A DNA stretch of 64,000 nucleotides from Flavobacteriaceae bacterium (GCA_021739635.1 JAIPBH010000004.1:1-64000); one strand, 5' to 3'. Positions 1 to 10,433 are shown, counted from the stretch's first letter. Numbers and translations are program-made. Notes: generated by a model not told the origin, from the letters alone.

Positions 1-83
<83 letters not shown>

Positions 84-90
84 TTTTTTG

Positions 91-126
91 AATCCTCAAC
101 AATAAAATTGTTGAGGATTTTTTTTT
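91..126 (+). terminator. Intrinsic terminator of the rRNA operon
   Basis: A perfect 13-bp stem (91-103 with 107-119) with an AAA loop is followed by a run of T to 126. It lies 7 nt after the 5S end and closes the rRNA transcript. Confidence 0.92.
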
Positions 127-254
127 AGAAATTATTTTGTTGATATTTATTCCTAAGAATGTCTTGTTTTTTATGTTTTTTTGTAAGATAATGATAAAGT
201 TAAGACTAATATTCTTTTGAATTTTTATATACTTATTTAATTAAATTCCCTTAC

Positions 255-755
255 ATGAATGATATAATAAAATCTACTTTAATAACTTTAAAAAAGACTA
301 AAAAAATTCTATCTATTTTAAATGACGAATCATTAGGTAATTCAACTATTCCTCCTTATAAATCAAGTATAGGATCGCATATAAGACATATTTTAGATTT
401 TTATGATTGTATATTGAATACTAACTCTAAATCAGTAATAGATTTAACTATTAGAAAAAGAGATTTGTTGGTTGAAACAAATTGTATTTCGGCATTTAAC
501 TATTATGAAGATATTATGAATAAATTGAAGATTAATGATTTTAATTTAGAGAATCATGTACTTGTAATTGATGATTTAGGTAATGGAAAAATTAAAATTA
601 AATATACATTCGGCGCTTTATTATCACAGGCAAATAGCCATACTATACATCATTATGCTATTATTAACTATATTTTAGAAGGTTTAAAAATTTCAATTGA
701 CGATTCTGATTTTGGATATAATCCAACTACACCAAAGCAAATTAGTTTAGGTTAG
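255..755 (+). CDS. DinB-like four-helix metal-binding protein
   Basis: The 166-residue protein looks like a member of the DinB/YfiT fold, a four-helix bundle that usually holds one divalent metal with histidines. Candidate ligands are visible in the expected places: H42 and H45 in GSHIRHILDFY, and H129, H132 and H133 in SHTIHHYAII. A glycine/aspartate tail (DFGYNPTTPK) resembles flavobacterial homologues as I remember them. Substrates of this family are mostly unknown; some members are thiol transferases. No signal peptide, so it should be cytoplasmic. It stands alone after the rRNA operon and converges with the next gene with only 4 nt between the stop codons. The ATG at 255 is the first plausible start; no Shine-Dalgarno sequence is present, as is normal here. 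Confidence 0.72.
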   Translation: MNDIIKSTLITLKKTKKILSILNDESLGNSTIPPYKSSIGSHIRHILDFYDCILNTNSKSVIDLTIRKRDLLVETNCISAFNYYEDIMNKLKINDFNLENHVLVIDDLGNGKIKIKYTFGALLSQANSHTIHHYAIINYILEGLKISIDDSDFGYNPTTPKQISLG

Positions 756-759
756 AAGA

Positions 760-990
760 TTATTTTTTAAAAATACTGTCTAAAATTGTATTTATACCTT
801 TAAATGCAAAATAAATAGCTAGACTACAAATGGCTAATGATATAATAAGAATTGGAATGTAAAGTGGTTTTTCTTTGTTTGAAAAAGCCATGTGAATTAG
901 TATTGGCCCTAAAAACATACAAGCTAATGAAAACCCCATAGTCTTTAATCCTTTTACTAGTATTTCTCTATTAGTTTTATGCTCTTCCAT
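760..990 (-). CDS. Small DUF6095 membrane protein
   Basis: The 76-residue protein has a short charged N-terminus (MEEHKTNRE) and two hydrophobic helices at about residues 16-35 and 45-64. It matches the flavobacterial DUF6095 pattern I recognise (ILVKGLK, FLGPILIH, KPLYIPIL, FKGINTI). Function is unknown. The start codon lies 20 nt downstream of the DUF4249 stop, so it is probably the last gene of the TonB receptor/DUF4249 transcript, although DUF6095 genes do not obviously belong to such systems. Confidence 0.7.
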   Translation of the reverse strand: MEEHKTNREILVKGLKTMGFSLACMFLGPILIHMAFSNKEKPLYIPILIISLAICSLAIYFAFKGINTILDSIFKK

Positions 991-1010
991 CTAAAAATAA
1001 TTGATAAACG

Positions 1011-1826
1011 TTAAAGAACAGTATAAATTAATTCATCAACTTCTGAAGCTCTGAAATAACCTAAAGGGTAATTTTTTGAATTGGTTTGATTGATACAATT
1101 TCCCCTAACTGTTGCTGGTTGTGTTTCAAAAGGACCACCGCCTTCTTGACTGTTTTGCTGTAATAAAAGAAACATGTAATTATAAAATCCCTTGGAAACT
1201 CCGTAATTACGAATGGTAACTTTATCTCCAGTAGCTAAATCTTCTTCAGTATAAAATCCAAACATTTGATTTCCATTAGTAAATTCATCTTTATAAACTT
1301 CTAAACTTGGAACAACTGGAATATCACTTATAAATTCAAAAAAATAGTAATTCTCTTCATTTACAGGATCTGTATAAATGGCTTTTAGTTCTGTTTCATT
1401 CCCTGAAAATCCTCCATTATTATTTTGATCAACATACTCTAAACTAGCAACTGATGTTAGAGTTTCTGAAGCTGTATAGGTTTCTTCTTTATATATAATT
1501 GTTAAGTAATATGTCTCATTTAAAACGGGAACAAAGCTAGAATTTTTATAAATCCCGGTTAATCCATCTTCAATAAAAGTATAAATGTTATTATTAGAGT
1601 CAGTTATTTTAATTTCAGCTCCATTGGCTGGTGGCACTAAATTATCAAAATACGGTGCTGTTAAAGTTAATTTGATTTGTTGATTATTACCTGTAGTTTC
1701 TTTAAACCAATTAATGGAAGCTTCAATTACTAGTCTTGGATTTTCTGAAGGGACATTTAAATCTATTACTTCTTCACAAGATGTAAATAGTGTTATTAGG
1801 GTAATTATATAGATTAGTTTTTTCAT
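1011..1826 (-). CDS. DUF4249 surface/outer-membrane lipoprotein, partner of the TonB receptor
   Basis: Starting at the ATG at 1826 gives 271 residues with a clean lipoprotein signal: MKKLIYIIT followed by LFTSC, with C17 as the lipidated cysteine and EE after it. An upstream in-frame start would add 15 residues before this signal and is unlikely. The rest resembles DUF4249, a family encoded next to TonB-dependent receptors in Bacteroidota and thought to act with them at the outer membrane. The early part (VPSENPRLVIEASINW) and an immunoglobulin-like beta pattern fit that family. The gene begins 4 nt after the receptor's stop codon, so the two are co-transcribed. The substrate cannot be told from sequence. 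Confidence 0.85.
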   Translation of the reverse strand: MKKLIYIITLITLFTSCEEVIDLNVPSENPRLVIEASINWFKETTGNNQQIKLTLTAPYFDNLVPPANGAEIKITDSNNNIYTFIEDGLTGIYKNSSFVPVLNETYYLTIIYKEETYTASETLTSVASLEYVDQNNNGGFSGNETELKAIYTDPVNEENYYFFEFISDIPVVPSLEVYKDEFTNGNQMFGFYTEEDLATGDKVTIRNYGVSKGFYNYMFLLLQQNSQEGGGPFETQPATVRGNCINQTNSKNYPLGYFRASEVDELIYTVL

Positions 1827-1830
1827 GTTT

Positions 1831-4206
1831 TTAAAACTTAAAATTATATGAAATTGATGGTACAATACCAAAAATAGAAAGTTTTATAGCTTCATTGACT
1901 CCTGTATTTCTATTCTCTCTAAAAGTAATAGAGGACGCATTTTTTCTGTTATAAATATTATAAACTCCAAAAATCCAATTACTTTGGTATCCAGTTTTTT
2001 TATCTGGTTTTGGTGTATAATTTAGTGAGATGTCTAATCGATTGTATGAAGGTAATCTGCTCGAATTTCTATCACTGAAATTGGCAATTGTAATTCCATT
2101 ATATTCATATTGTCCAACAGGATAGGTTGTTGGTTGACCTGTTTGATATAAAAAATTTGAATTAAGTTCCCATTTATTATTTAATTTGTAATTGGTGGTT
2201 ACAGAAATATCATGTGTTTTGTCATAAGGCGTTAAATACCAATTACTATTATTTATACCAAGTTCAGATGACGTTCTGCCTTTTGTTTGCTGTTGAGATT
2301 TTGAAAGTGTATAAGCTACCCAACCTTTTAATCTTCCTTGATTTTTTCTAAATAGCAGTTCTAATCCAAACGCTCTTGCTTTACCATTTAAAATAACTTG
2401 TTCAATAGCATTGTTGGCAATTAAATCAGCTCCATCAATATAGTCAATTCTGTTTTTTATGTTTTTATAAAAGCTTTCAACTTCTAATGAATATATGTCA
2501 TTATCAAAATTTTTAAAATAACCAATAGCAAATTGATCTAATAGTTGTGGTTTAATATATTTTCCACTTGGAGCCCAAATATCAAGAGGTGTTGGAGAGC
2601 TTGTATTTGATAGTAAATGTAAATATTGACTTAAACGGTTATAGCTTCCTTTAATTGATGTGTTATCGTTAAGTTGATACGAAAGAGAGAATCTAGGTTC
2701 AAGATTATTAAAAGCTTTGATGACATGATTTCTTTTAAAAGATTCTGTTCCAATAGGATTTGCTTTTTGATAAATTTTAAGTTCATCATTAAAAACTACT
2801 GCTTGATCATTCTGATAAATATTTAATTCATCTTGACCTAAACGCAAAAAAGAACTTAGCCGCAATCCGTATGATAATTCTATCTTATTTGATATTTTCT
2901 GCTCAACATCTAAATAAATGGCATTTTCAAAAGCATATTTATCGGTTAGTTTATAAGGATTTATGCCCGAAGTTTCAGTTGAAGGTTTGATGTCTCCAGG
3001 ATTGAATTTATAATAAATGCTATTTAGCCCATAGAATAACTTAAAGTTATTATTCAAATAATGTTTGAAATCATATTTGATATTGAAATTTTGAATACCA
3101 GAATTCCATTTGAATTCAACAAAATTTAGTTTTAAGCCATAATAATAATCAGAATAAATCAACGAAAGATTAGAAAATAATTTATCTGAGAATAAATGGT
3201 TCCATCTAAAGTTTAAAACCGAATTTCCATACGTGTTTTCAAAACTATCAGCAATACTAAATACATCTCTACCAAAATATCCCGACAAGTAAATATTGTT
3301 ATTATCATTGAGTTTATAGCTCAGTTTCGTATTCAAATCATAGAAATAGGCAATATTTTGATTATCAAAAAGGGGTAAAAATAAATGGGCATATGATGAT
3401 CTTCCTCCAAATAAAAAAGATCCTTTTTCCTTTTTAATTGGGCCTTCAGCTAATAAGCGGCTGGCAACTATACCTATACCACCAGTGGCATGAAACTCAT
3501 TGCTATTTCCTTCTTTTTGGTAAATATCTAAAACGGAAGAAACGCGTCCACCATATCTTGCTGGAATTCCTCCTTTGTATAATTTTAAATCCTTTATAGC
3601 ATCAGGATTAAAAACAGAGAAAAAACCAAATAAATGTGAGGAATTGTAAATAGTTGCTTCATCTAAAAGTATTAGATTTTGGTCAGCTGCTCCACCACGT
3701 ACATTAAAACCTGATGAATTTTCACCAGCATTTGATACACCTGGAAGCAAAGTAATTGCTTTGATAATATCTGTTTCTCCTAGAACAACTGGTAATTGTT
3801 TGATGGTTTTAGCGGTTAGCGTATTAACACTCATTTGAGCGTTTGAAATATTTAATTTTTCAACGTTTTCAGTAATTACAACTTCATCCAGACTTTGTAT
3901 AGCTTCGTTAAGTTGATAATTTTTAGAAATGTTATTTATCAAATTTATTTTTTCAATAAGATTTTCATAGCCTAAATAGCTAATAATAACCTCATAGTTT
4001 CCTTTTGGAAGTGTAATGGAATAAAAACCATACTCATTGGTAGTAGTTCCGGTTTTTAATTCTGGAATAATAATATTAACTCCAATAAGAGTTTCATTAT
4101 TTTGCTTATCAGAAACTATTCCACTAAGAGTAATTTTCTCTTGTGCCTTTAAACTGTTAATATTTAGGAAAAACCCTAAATATATAAGAGTTAAAAAATA
4201 TTTCAT
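1831..4206 (-). CDS. TonB-dependent outer-membrane receptor with carboxypeptidase-like N-domain
   Basis: The 791-residue protein begins with a signal peptide (cut near residue 21, LKA-Q). A CarboxypepD_reg-like beta domain follows (about 25-105; GIVSDKQNNETLIGVNI, then LPKGNYEVIISYLGY). The plug domain covers about 130-245 (LPGVSNAGENSSGFNVRGG, ILLDEATIYN, LYKGGIPARYGGR). The 22-strand-type barrel runs to the C-terminus and ends in a typical aromatic residue (KF). It takes up an unknown ligand across the outer membrane using TonB energy. It is paired with the DUF4249 gene 4 nt downstream. A -7 box lies 18 nt upstream of its start. The plug's receptor-regulation features (long linker before the plug) are ordinary for this class. 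Confidence 0.92.
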   Translation of the reverse strand: MKYFLTLIYLGFFLNINSLKAQEKITLSGIVSDKQNNETLIGVNIIIPELKTGTTTNEYGFYSITLPKGNYEVIISYLGYENLIEKINLINNISKNYQLNEAIQSLDEVVITENVEKLNISNAQMSVNTLTAKTIKQLPVVLGETDIIKAITLLPGVSNAGENSSGFNVRGGAADQNLILLDEATIYNSSHLFGFFSVFNPDAIKDLKLYKGGIPARYGGRVSSVLDIYQKEGNSNEFHATGGIGIVASRLLAEGPIKKEKGSFLFGGRSSYAHLFLPLFDNQNIAYFYDLNTKLSYKLNDNNNIYLSGYFGRDVFSIADSFENTYGNSVLNFRWNHLFSDKLFSNLSLIYSDYYYGLKLNFVEFKWNSGIQNFNIKYDFKHYLNNNFKLFYGLNSIYYKFNPGDIKPSTETSGINPYKLTDKYAFENAIYLDVEQKISNKIELSYGLRLSSFLRLGQDELNIYQNDQAVVFNDELKIYQKANPIGTESFKRNHVIKAFNNLEPRFSLSYQLNDNTSIKGSYNRLSQYLHLLSNTSSPTPLDIWAPSGKYIKPQLLDQFAIGYFKNFDNDIYSLEVESFYKNIKNRIDYIDGADLIANNAIEQVILNGKARAFGLELLFRKNQGRLKGWVAYTLSKSQQQTKGRTSSELGINNSNWYLTPYDKTHDISVTTNYKLNNKWELNSNFLYQTGQPTTYPVGQYEYNGITIANFSDRNSSRLPSYNRLDISLNYTPKPDKKTGYQSNWIFGVYNIYNRKNASSITFRENRNTGVNEAIKLSIFGIVPSISYNFKF

Positions 4207-4224
4207 TGATTAGCAATTTTTAGA

Positions 4225-4232
4225 CAAAACTA
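4225..4232 (-). promoter_or_regulatory. Candidate -7 box for the TonB receptor operon
   Basis: Reading leftward the sequence is TAGTTTTG, matching TAnnTTTG. Transcription would start about 13 nt before the receptor ATG. No good TTTG/TTG was found at the expected -33 distance, so this rests on one element only. Confidence 0.45.
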
Positions 4233-4260
4233 TAAAAAAAAGCTCCAATTAAGGAGCTTT
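4231..4260 (-). terminator. Terminator of the isocitrate dehydrogenase gene
   Basis: An 8-bp stem AAAGCTCC/GGAGCTTT (4239-4246 with 4253-4260) is followed on the minus strand by eight T residues. It lies 12 nt past the icd stop and just in front of the next operon's promoter. Confidence 0.88.
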
Positions 4261-4272
4261 AACTTTAATTTA

Positions 4273-6507
<2,235 letters not shown>

Positions 6508-6561
6508 TTAATTAATGTACTATAATAAAATTTGTGAAAAAATGGATTATTTTTTGCTTTG

Positions 6562-6569
6562 CAAATATA
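6562..6569 (-). promoter_or_regulatory. Candidate -7 box for icd
   Basis: On the minus strand this is TATATTTG, a perfect TAnnTTTG. The start codon is 69 nt away, giving a leader of about 60-65 nt. No convincing -33 element is seen 19-21 nt upstream. Confidence 0.5.
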
Positions 6570-6701
6570 CAAAATAAACCCTTTTAAAAGGTCTCAATAA
6601 GTAAATGAAGTTCAATAAAAGTGGATATTTTATAAAATAACAGAAAAGAAAATAAATAGCATAATATTTGAAAAAAAACAGTGGATTTATTATAAAAAAC
6701 A

Positions 6702-6745
6702 AAAGCCATATCACTATAGAATTTAATCTACTTTGACATGGCTTT
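6702..6745 (-). terminator. Orphan intrinsic terminator with no gene upstream
   Basis: A 12-bp stem (6702-6713 with 6734-6745, one G-U pair) with a 20-nt loop is followed on the minus strand by TTTTGTTTTTT. The nearest minus-strand gene upstream is rplS, which has its own terminator at 7296-7323. This site therefore seems to end a separate transcript from the gene-free stretch. Confidence 0.65.
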
Positions 6746-7277
6746 CTTTGAAATAACCTTAATTAATCTATTTAACATTGCTGCTAAAGCAAATTCAAAC
6801 TTTCGCTTAAATTATCAATTAACTCTTGTTATTTCAATGAAACATTTCTTGTTGTAATTTTCAATATTCATTGACATATTACTAAAATGCTTCAGTTTAA
6901 CTGTTTTTTTTGATACTACTAATTTTCCTTTCGTTTTCACGTTGGGTTAATTTTTAGCATTGCTTTTAGTACAACTTTCTCTTTCGATTCAGTTATCTTT
7001 CAAAGCTTTCAACCGCACTAGTTGCCAGCTACTTTCATGTCTGGGACTTTTCACAGTGTCATGGTTTTTTGCTCACATACGCTTACACGCAGCACATCCA
7101 AACCTCAAAAAAACAATTATTTATAAAGAACGTTACTTCATTTAGAACTTAATACTAATTCACTTTTACATGAAAACAACTAAAGCTGTTATTAAATTCT
7201 TATGCTAAGATAACTCAACAATTCAAAAAAACAAATTTTATAAGGCATTAGATATCAACTTTTTATAAACCACACTT

Positions 7278-7293
7278 ATTAACAATTGTTAAT
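7278..7293. repeat. 16-bp perfect palindrome
   Basis: The sequence ATTAACAATTGTTAAT is a perfect inverted repeat placed directly against the rplS terminator, at the upstream end of the gene-free stretch. It could be an operator for a leftward transcript or chance in AT-rich DNA. Confidence 0.4.
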
Positions 7294-7295
7294 AA

Positions 7296-7323
7296 AAAAG
7301 CCTTGAATAATTTCAAGGCTTTT
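7296..7323 (-). terminator. Terminator of rplS
   Basis: The stem GCCTTGAA/TTCAAGGC (7300-7307 with 7312-7319), extended by A/T pairs, is followed on the minus strand by a T-run. It is 28 nt past the rplS stop codon. Confidence 0.88.
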
Positions 7324-7350
7324 ATTTGTGTTTCAAAGTAGAAAGAATGT

Positions 7351-7704
7351 TTAGTAATGTCTTTTTTCTTTGATTCTTGCTTTTTTACCTGTAAGATCTC
7401 TAAAGTAGAAAATACGTGCTCTACGTACTTTACCTCTTTTGTTCACTTCAATTTTTTGCAATGCTGGTAAATTAACTGGGAAGATACGCTCAACACCAAT
7501 AGTTCCAGACATTTTTCTAATTGTGAAAGTTTCAGTAGATCCTGATCCTCTTCTTTGAATTACTACACCTCTAAAAAACTGAGTACGCACTTTTTCACCT
7601 TCTCTAATTTCATAGTATACTGTAATTGTGTCTCCAGCTCCAAACTCTGGAAAGTCTTTTTTTGCTACAAATTCGTCTTGTACAAATTTTACTAAAGATT
7701 GCAT
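7351..7704 (-). CDS. rplS: 50S ribosomal protein L19 (bL19)
   Basis: The 117-residue protein is bL19, found at the 30S-50S interface. The start is the ATG at 7704 (MQSLVKFVQDEF), which matches the usual L19 N-terminus; the frame is open for 13 further codons upstream but these belong to the leader. Conserved parts seen are FPEFGAGDTITVYYEI, RTQFFRGVVIQRRGSG, FTIRKMSGTIGVERIFP and the basic C-terminus RRARIFYFRDLTGKKARIKE. It follows trmD, as in many bacteria, but has its own complete promoter 73 nt upstream and its own terminator, so it can be expressed independently. Confidence 0.98.
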   Translation of the reverse strand: MQSLVKFVQDEFVAKKDFPEFGAGDTITVYYEIREGEKVRTQFFRGVVIQRRGSGSTETFTIRKMSGTIGVERIFPVNLPALQKIEVNKRGKVRRARIFYFRDLTGKKARIKEKRHY

Positions 7705-7776
7705 ATCTTTAAATTTAAATAGTTGATTCAGAACAACATTCACGATTTTCGCCAGAGGTTAACCCGAAATTGGGTG
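7705..7776 (-). promoter_or_regulatory. Leader of rplS mRNA, possible autoregulatory structure
   Basis: About 65 nt separate the predicted transcription start (~7770) and the rplS ATG. The leader can form ACCC-AATTTC-GGGT near its 5' end and GTTG-TTCTGAAT-CAAC nearer the gene. Leader structures controlling L19 are known in some bacteria; I infer, but cannot show, that this is one. Confidence 0.35.
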
Positions 7777-7806
7777 CAAAGATAATCAATAATTGATAAT
7801 TTGCAA
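7777..7806 (-). promoter_or_regulatory. rplS promoter
   Basis: The minus strand carries TATCTTTG (7777-7784) and TTG (7804-7806) 19 nt upstream, the two-part Bacteroidota housekeeping promoter. It lies in the short gap after trmD. Confidence 0.75.
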
Positions 7807-7833
7807 TTAATAATTTTAATTTTTGTGGTGTTT

Positions 7834-7908
7834 CCTTTTGCTGAGCAAAAGGTCAGGCTATGCGCTATATCTTTTGCTTTCGCAAAAGGATGCCGCTTCT
7901 ATCCTTAA
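7834..7908. repeat. Tandem-hairpin intergenic repeat between trmD and rplS
   Basis: Two near-identical inverted repeats lie 30 nt apart: CCTTTTGC-TGA-GCAAAAGG (7834-7852) and CTTTTGC-TTTC-GCAAAAG (7871-7888). They are joined and followed by GC-richer sequence (GTCAGGCTATGCGC, GATGCCGCTTCTATCC). The layout is that of a short extragenic repeat, and similar sequence recurs between genes in other Flavobacteriaceae as far as I remember. It has no T-run, so it is not a plain terminator. Confidence 0.5.
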
Positions 7909-7911
7909 CAC

Positions 7912-8589
7912 TTATTCATCCAGTAAATCCGGGCGTCTGTCTTTGGTTCTTTGGTAGGCTTGTTCTTCACGCCATTTTTCTATTTCAGGCAAGTTGCCAC
8001 TAAATAATAGTTCAGGTACTTTCATGCCTTTATACTCTCGTGGTTTTGTGTAAATAGGTGGTGCTAATAAATTATCTTGAAACGAATCTGTTAAAGCAGA
8101 AGTTTCATTACCTAAAACACCTGGTATTAAGCGTATAATTGCATCACAAAGCACAGCTGCAGCCAATTCTCCACCAGACAAAACATAATCACCAATTGAG
8201 ATTTCTCTTGTAATAAAATGGTCACGTACACGTTGGTCTACACCTTTATAATGACCGCATAAAATAATAATATTCTCTTTTAATGAAATTTGGTTTGCAA
8301 TACCTTGTTTTAAGGTTTCGCCATCTGGTGTCATATAAATAACCTCGTCATAATGACGTTGCCCTTTTAATTCACTTATACATTTGTCAATAGGTTCAAT
8401 CATCATAACCATGCCGGCTCCACCACCAAACTGAGTATCATCAACAGATTTATAATTATCAGAAGTATAATCGCGTAAGTTATGAAAGTGTACCTCTACC
8501 AAATTGGCTTCAATAGCACGTTTTAAAATAGAAGCTTCAAACGGGCTTTTAAGTAATTCTGGTAAAACGGTGATGATATCTATGCGCAT
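7912..8589 (-). CDS. trmD: tRNA (guanine-37-N1)-methyltransferase
   Basis: The 225-residue enzyme methylates G37 of tRNAs with S-adenosylmethionine and so prevents frameshifting. It belongs to the SPOUT trefoil-knot class. The N-terminus [13 protein letters not shown], the [14 protein letters not shown] block (around 55-70), [11 protein letters not shown], and the SAM-binding knot [15 protein letters not shown] to IPGVLGN (about 130-170) are all present, with [15 protein letters not shown] near the end. Length is normal. It is upstream of rplS, but the 127-nt gap to the rplS promoter holds a hairpin repeat, so coupling is loose. Confidence 0.97.
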   Translation of the reverse strand: MRIDIITVLPELLKSPFEASILKRAIEANLVEVHFHNLRDYTSDNYKSVDDTQFGGGAGMVMMIEPIDKCISELKGQRHYDEVIYMTPDGETLKQGIANQISLKENIIILCGHYKGVDQRVRDHFITREISIGDYVLSGGELAAAVLCDAIIRLIPGVLGNETSALTDSFQDNLLAPPIYTKPREYKGMKVPELLFSGNLPEIEKWREEQAYQRTKDRRPDLLDE

Positions 8590-8649
8590 GAGTTCTTAAA
8601 TAGAAAGCAAAGATAAATGAATTGCTATAATGTTTAATATTACTTTGGT

Positions 8650-9534
8650 TTAATTCAAATTAGAAACCTCATAAATTCTTGACCAAGAAATGGTTTCGTT
8701 TGGCAAGACATGTATGTGATGAAATAACTCTGGACATATAACATGAGGAACCCCCCAAAGATTAATGGATTTAGTTTCAAAATCACCTGTTTCACTAATT
8801 ACTAGGTTTTGTTTTCTATTAATTAATTCCCATTGCGCCGTTACAATTTCATTGCCCGATAAATTACTAAAAAAGAAATCTCTACTTGGACTTTCATTAA
8901 AACCTATGGTGTTATTACTTATTATTACTTTCTTTTCTTGATTAAGAGTTTCAATAAACAAATGAGGCAATATTTTAAAAGGAAAAATTAATTGGTAATC
9001 TGTTCCTACAGATTGGTTATTGAAGTTTAAAAAATTATGAACATACTCATTTGTTATGATTTTTTGTTTACCAATATTTTCAAGGGTATAATTGATTTTA
9101 AAACCGCTATCAATTAGTACAATTTCTTTTTTTAATTTGTATGCAAAACCCATTAACATTGGTGAAGTACATTGCATTACGATGTTGTTTGATGAATAAT
9201 CCACTTTATAAGTTAGAGGATTAACTTCGTATTCATTTTTGAAGTAGTAAGGAGTATTTGTTTTTTTTAATAAGCCAACACCAATTTTGTGAAACCAACC
9301 TCCTATAGGGGTTTTGTCAAAATTTAAAGGTAAGTCAATTCCAAATTCATTATAAAATCCTTTACCATCATTTTTGTTGACTCCAGCATAATCTGTTTCA
9401 GAACCAGACAAACAGATTCCTTGATATTTTAAACTTGTTATTTTTCCACAATAATCAAATCTACTGCTCTGATAATTTTCTTCAGGAAGATCTATCAATA
9501 GTTCAATTTGACTGTTTTTAAGGGTAATAGGCAC
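8650..9534 (-). CDS. Galactose-mutarotase-fold protein of unknown substrate
   Basis: The 294-residue protein has the pattern of the aldose-1-epimerase/galactose mutarotase superfamily: EYVHNFLNFN (about 163-172) holding a conserved His, and the C-terminal PELFHHIHVLPNETISWSRI, where mutarotases have a catalytic Glu and the PGE..W.R.Y motif. Members bind or epimerise sugars; this one's substrate is unknown and it has no signal peptide. The start is a GTG at 9534. The frame is closed by a TAA 12 nt upstream and no ATG lies near the N-terminus. The gene is 60 nt upstream of trmD and may share its transcript. Confidence 0.7.
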   Translation of the reverse strand: MPITLKNSQIELLIDLPEENYQSSRFDYCGKITSLKYQGICLSGSETDYAGVNKNDGKGFYNEFGIDLPLNFDKTPIGGWFHKIGVGLLKKTNTPYYFKNEYEVNPLTYKVDYSSNNIVMQCTSPMLMGFAYKLKKEIVLIDSGFKINYTLENIGKQKIITNEYVHNFLNFNNQSVGTDYQLIFPFKILPHLFIETLNQEKKVIISNNTIGFNESPSRDFFFSNLSGNEIVTAQWELINRKQNLVISETGDFETKSINLWGVPHVICPELFHHIHVLPNETISWSRIYEVSNLN

Positions 9535-9569
9535 TTGGTGTGATTAATTTATAATGATAAGCAAGTTTT

Positions 9570-10202
9570 TTACTTGCCGGGTTTAGTTACTTTTTGTTTA
9601 TTTATTTCGTCTTGCAATTGCCGTCTTACCTTTTGTTCGCGTTCAAGAGCTGTTTTGCGGTGTTCTTCAAATTCTTGTTCAATTTCAGAAAGTGCTTGTT
9701 TTGCCTCTTTGGTGATAACATTACTATTTTTAAATTTATAAATGAAGAATAATAGAAACCCTAATAAACCAGCTATAATAGTCCACATGAGCATATTATA
9801 ACCAGTTTTGCTCATTTGTAAACCAAATAATGACATGCTATTTTTTTCTGATTTGGTTTTATTTAAATCGCTTTCTGTATTTGAAAGCGTGGTTTTTAAA
9901 TTGTCTATTTCATTTGCTTGAGTTTTAACAACAGCTTGTATTTCTGTTAAATCTTTGTGCACTGTTTTTAGAGAATCTATAACGTGCGACCGTAAAGTTA
10001 ACAGCATATTAAGCCTTACCGCTTCATACAAATCGCCATTAGTGCCTTTGAAATTACCAGACTTTTTAAGAAGATATTCAAATTGATTATTAATGGAGCC
10101 ACTATCAATTGAAAGGGTTTCTTCTTGATTTGTTTGTGCGAAAGATGTTAAGGTACAAATAGAAAAAATAACAATAAGAGTTAATGATTTTATGTAATTC
10201 AT
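9570..10202 (-). CDS. Signal-peptide, coiled-coil, single-TM protein
   Basis: From the ATG at 10202 the protein has 210 residues. A signal peptide ends near A22 (SFA-Q). An alpha-helical part with a coiled coil covers about residues 76-119, one membrane helix about 137-157 (MLMWTIIAGLLGFLLFFIY), and a second charged coiled coil about 166-206 ends in KPGK. So the first helix should be periplasmic and the second cytoplasmic. I recognise similar proteins in many Flavobacteriaceae, some carrying a tRNA-methyltransferase name that nothing in the sequence supports; the name probably spread from the neighbouring trmD. Real function unknown. An in-frame ATG at 10229 would add 9 residues ahead of the signal and is less likely. 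Confidence 0.72.
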   Translation of the reverse strand: MNYIKSLTLIVIFSICTLTSFAQTNQEETLSIDSGSINNQFEYLLKKSGNFKGTNGDLYEAVRLNMLLTLRSHVIDSLKTVHKDLTEIQAVVKTQANEIDNLKTTLSNTESDLNKTKSEKNSMSLFGLQMSKTGYNMLMWTIIAGLLGFLLFFIYKFKNSNVITKEAKQALSEIEQEFEEHRKTALEREQKVRRQLQDEINKQKVTKPGK

Positions 10203-10278
10203 TTTAGAATTGGTTAAATTAAACTTCATATGGTTACGAAGTTAAAAAATTATGTTTAGGATATTCCTAAAATTTAAC

Positions 10279-10304
10279 AAAAAACCTTAATAGTAGAGGT
10301 TTTT
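10279..10304 (-). terminator. Weak second terminator-like hairpin
   Basis: AAAAACC (10280-10286) pairs with GGTTTTT (10298-10304), followed on the minus strand by TTTTTTG. It sits between the degQ terminator and the next minus-strand gene and could catch read-through. Only 7 bp, mostly A-T. Confidence 0.35.
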
Positions 10305-10433
10305 AATAATATACGAAACCACTCAAAGATTAGATGCTTTATAAATAATAAAAAGTATAACGTTTTAATTTAGTTATATATTTTGCAAGTTTTTCAAAAT
10401 GAGACACATCTACACATAAGTTTTTTAAATAAA

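Larger units (their letters stand above)
6570..7295. other. Gene-free stretch with raised-GC core, possible non-coding RNA on the minus strand
   Basis: About 700 bases carry no convincing gene. The only frame of note (6960-7145, plus strand, 61 codons) starts with TTG, has an unnatural Cys/Leu/Phe-rich composition and no family resemblance. The section 6961-7106 is about 42% GC by my count, clearly above its surroundings. Read on the minus strand it holds several short stems, for example AGT..CCAG (from 7019) pairing with CTGG.ACT (to ~7048), and a CGT-GAAA-ACG tetraloop near 6935. It runs into a strong minus-strand terminator at 6702-6745, and a perfect 16-bp palindrome lies at its other end (7278-7293). 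It may encode a structured RNA or be a decayed repeat. I cannot assign it to tmRNA, RNase P, 6S or SRP RNA. Confidence 0.4.

Noticed and set aside
6960-7145. 61-codon plus-strand frame in the gene-free stretch
   Set aside because: TTG start, unnatural Cys/Leu/Phe composition, no family resemblance, and the region looks like a minus-strand non-coding transcript.
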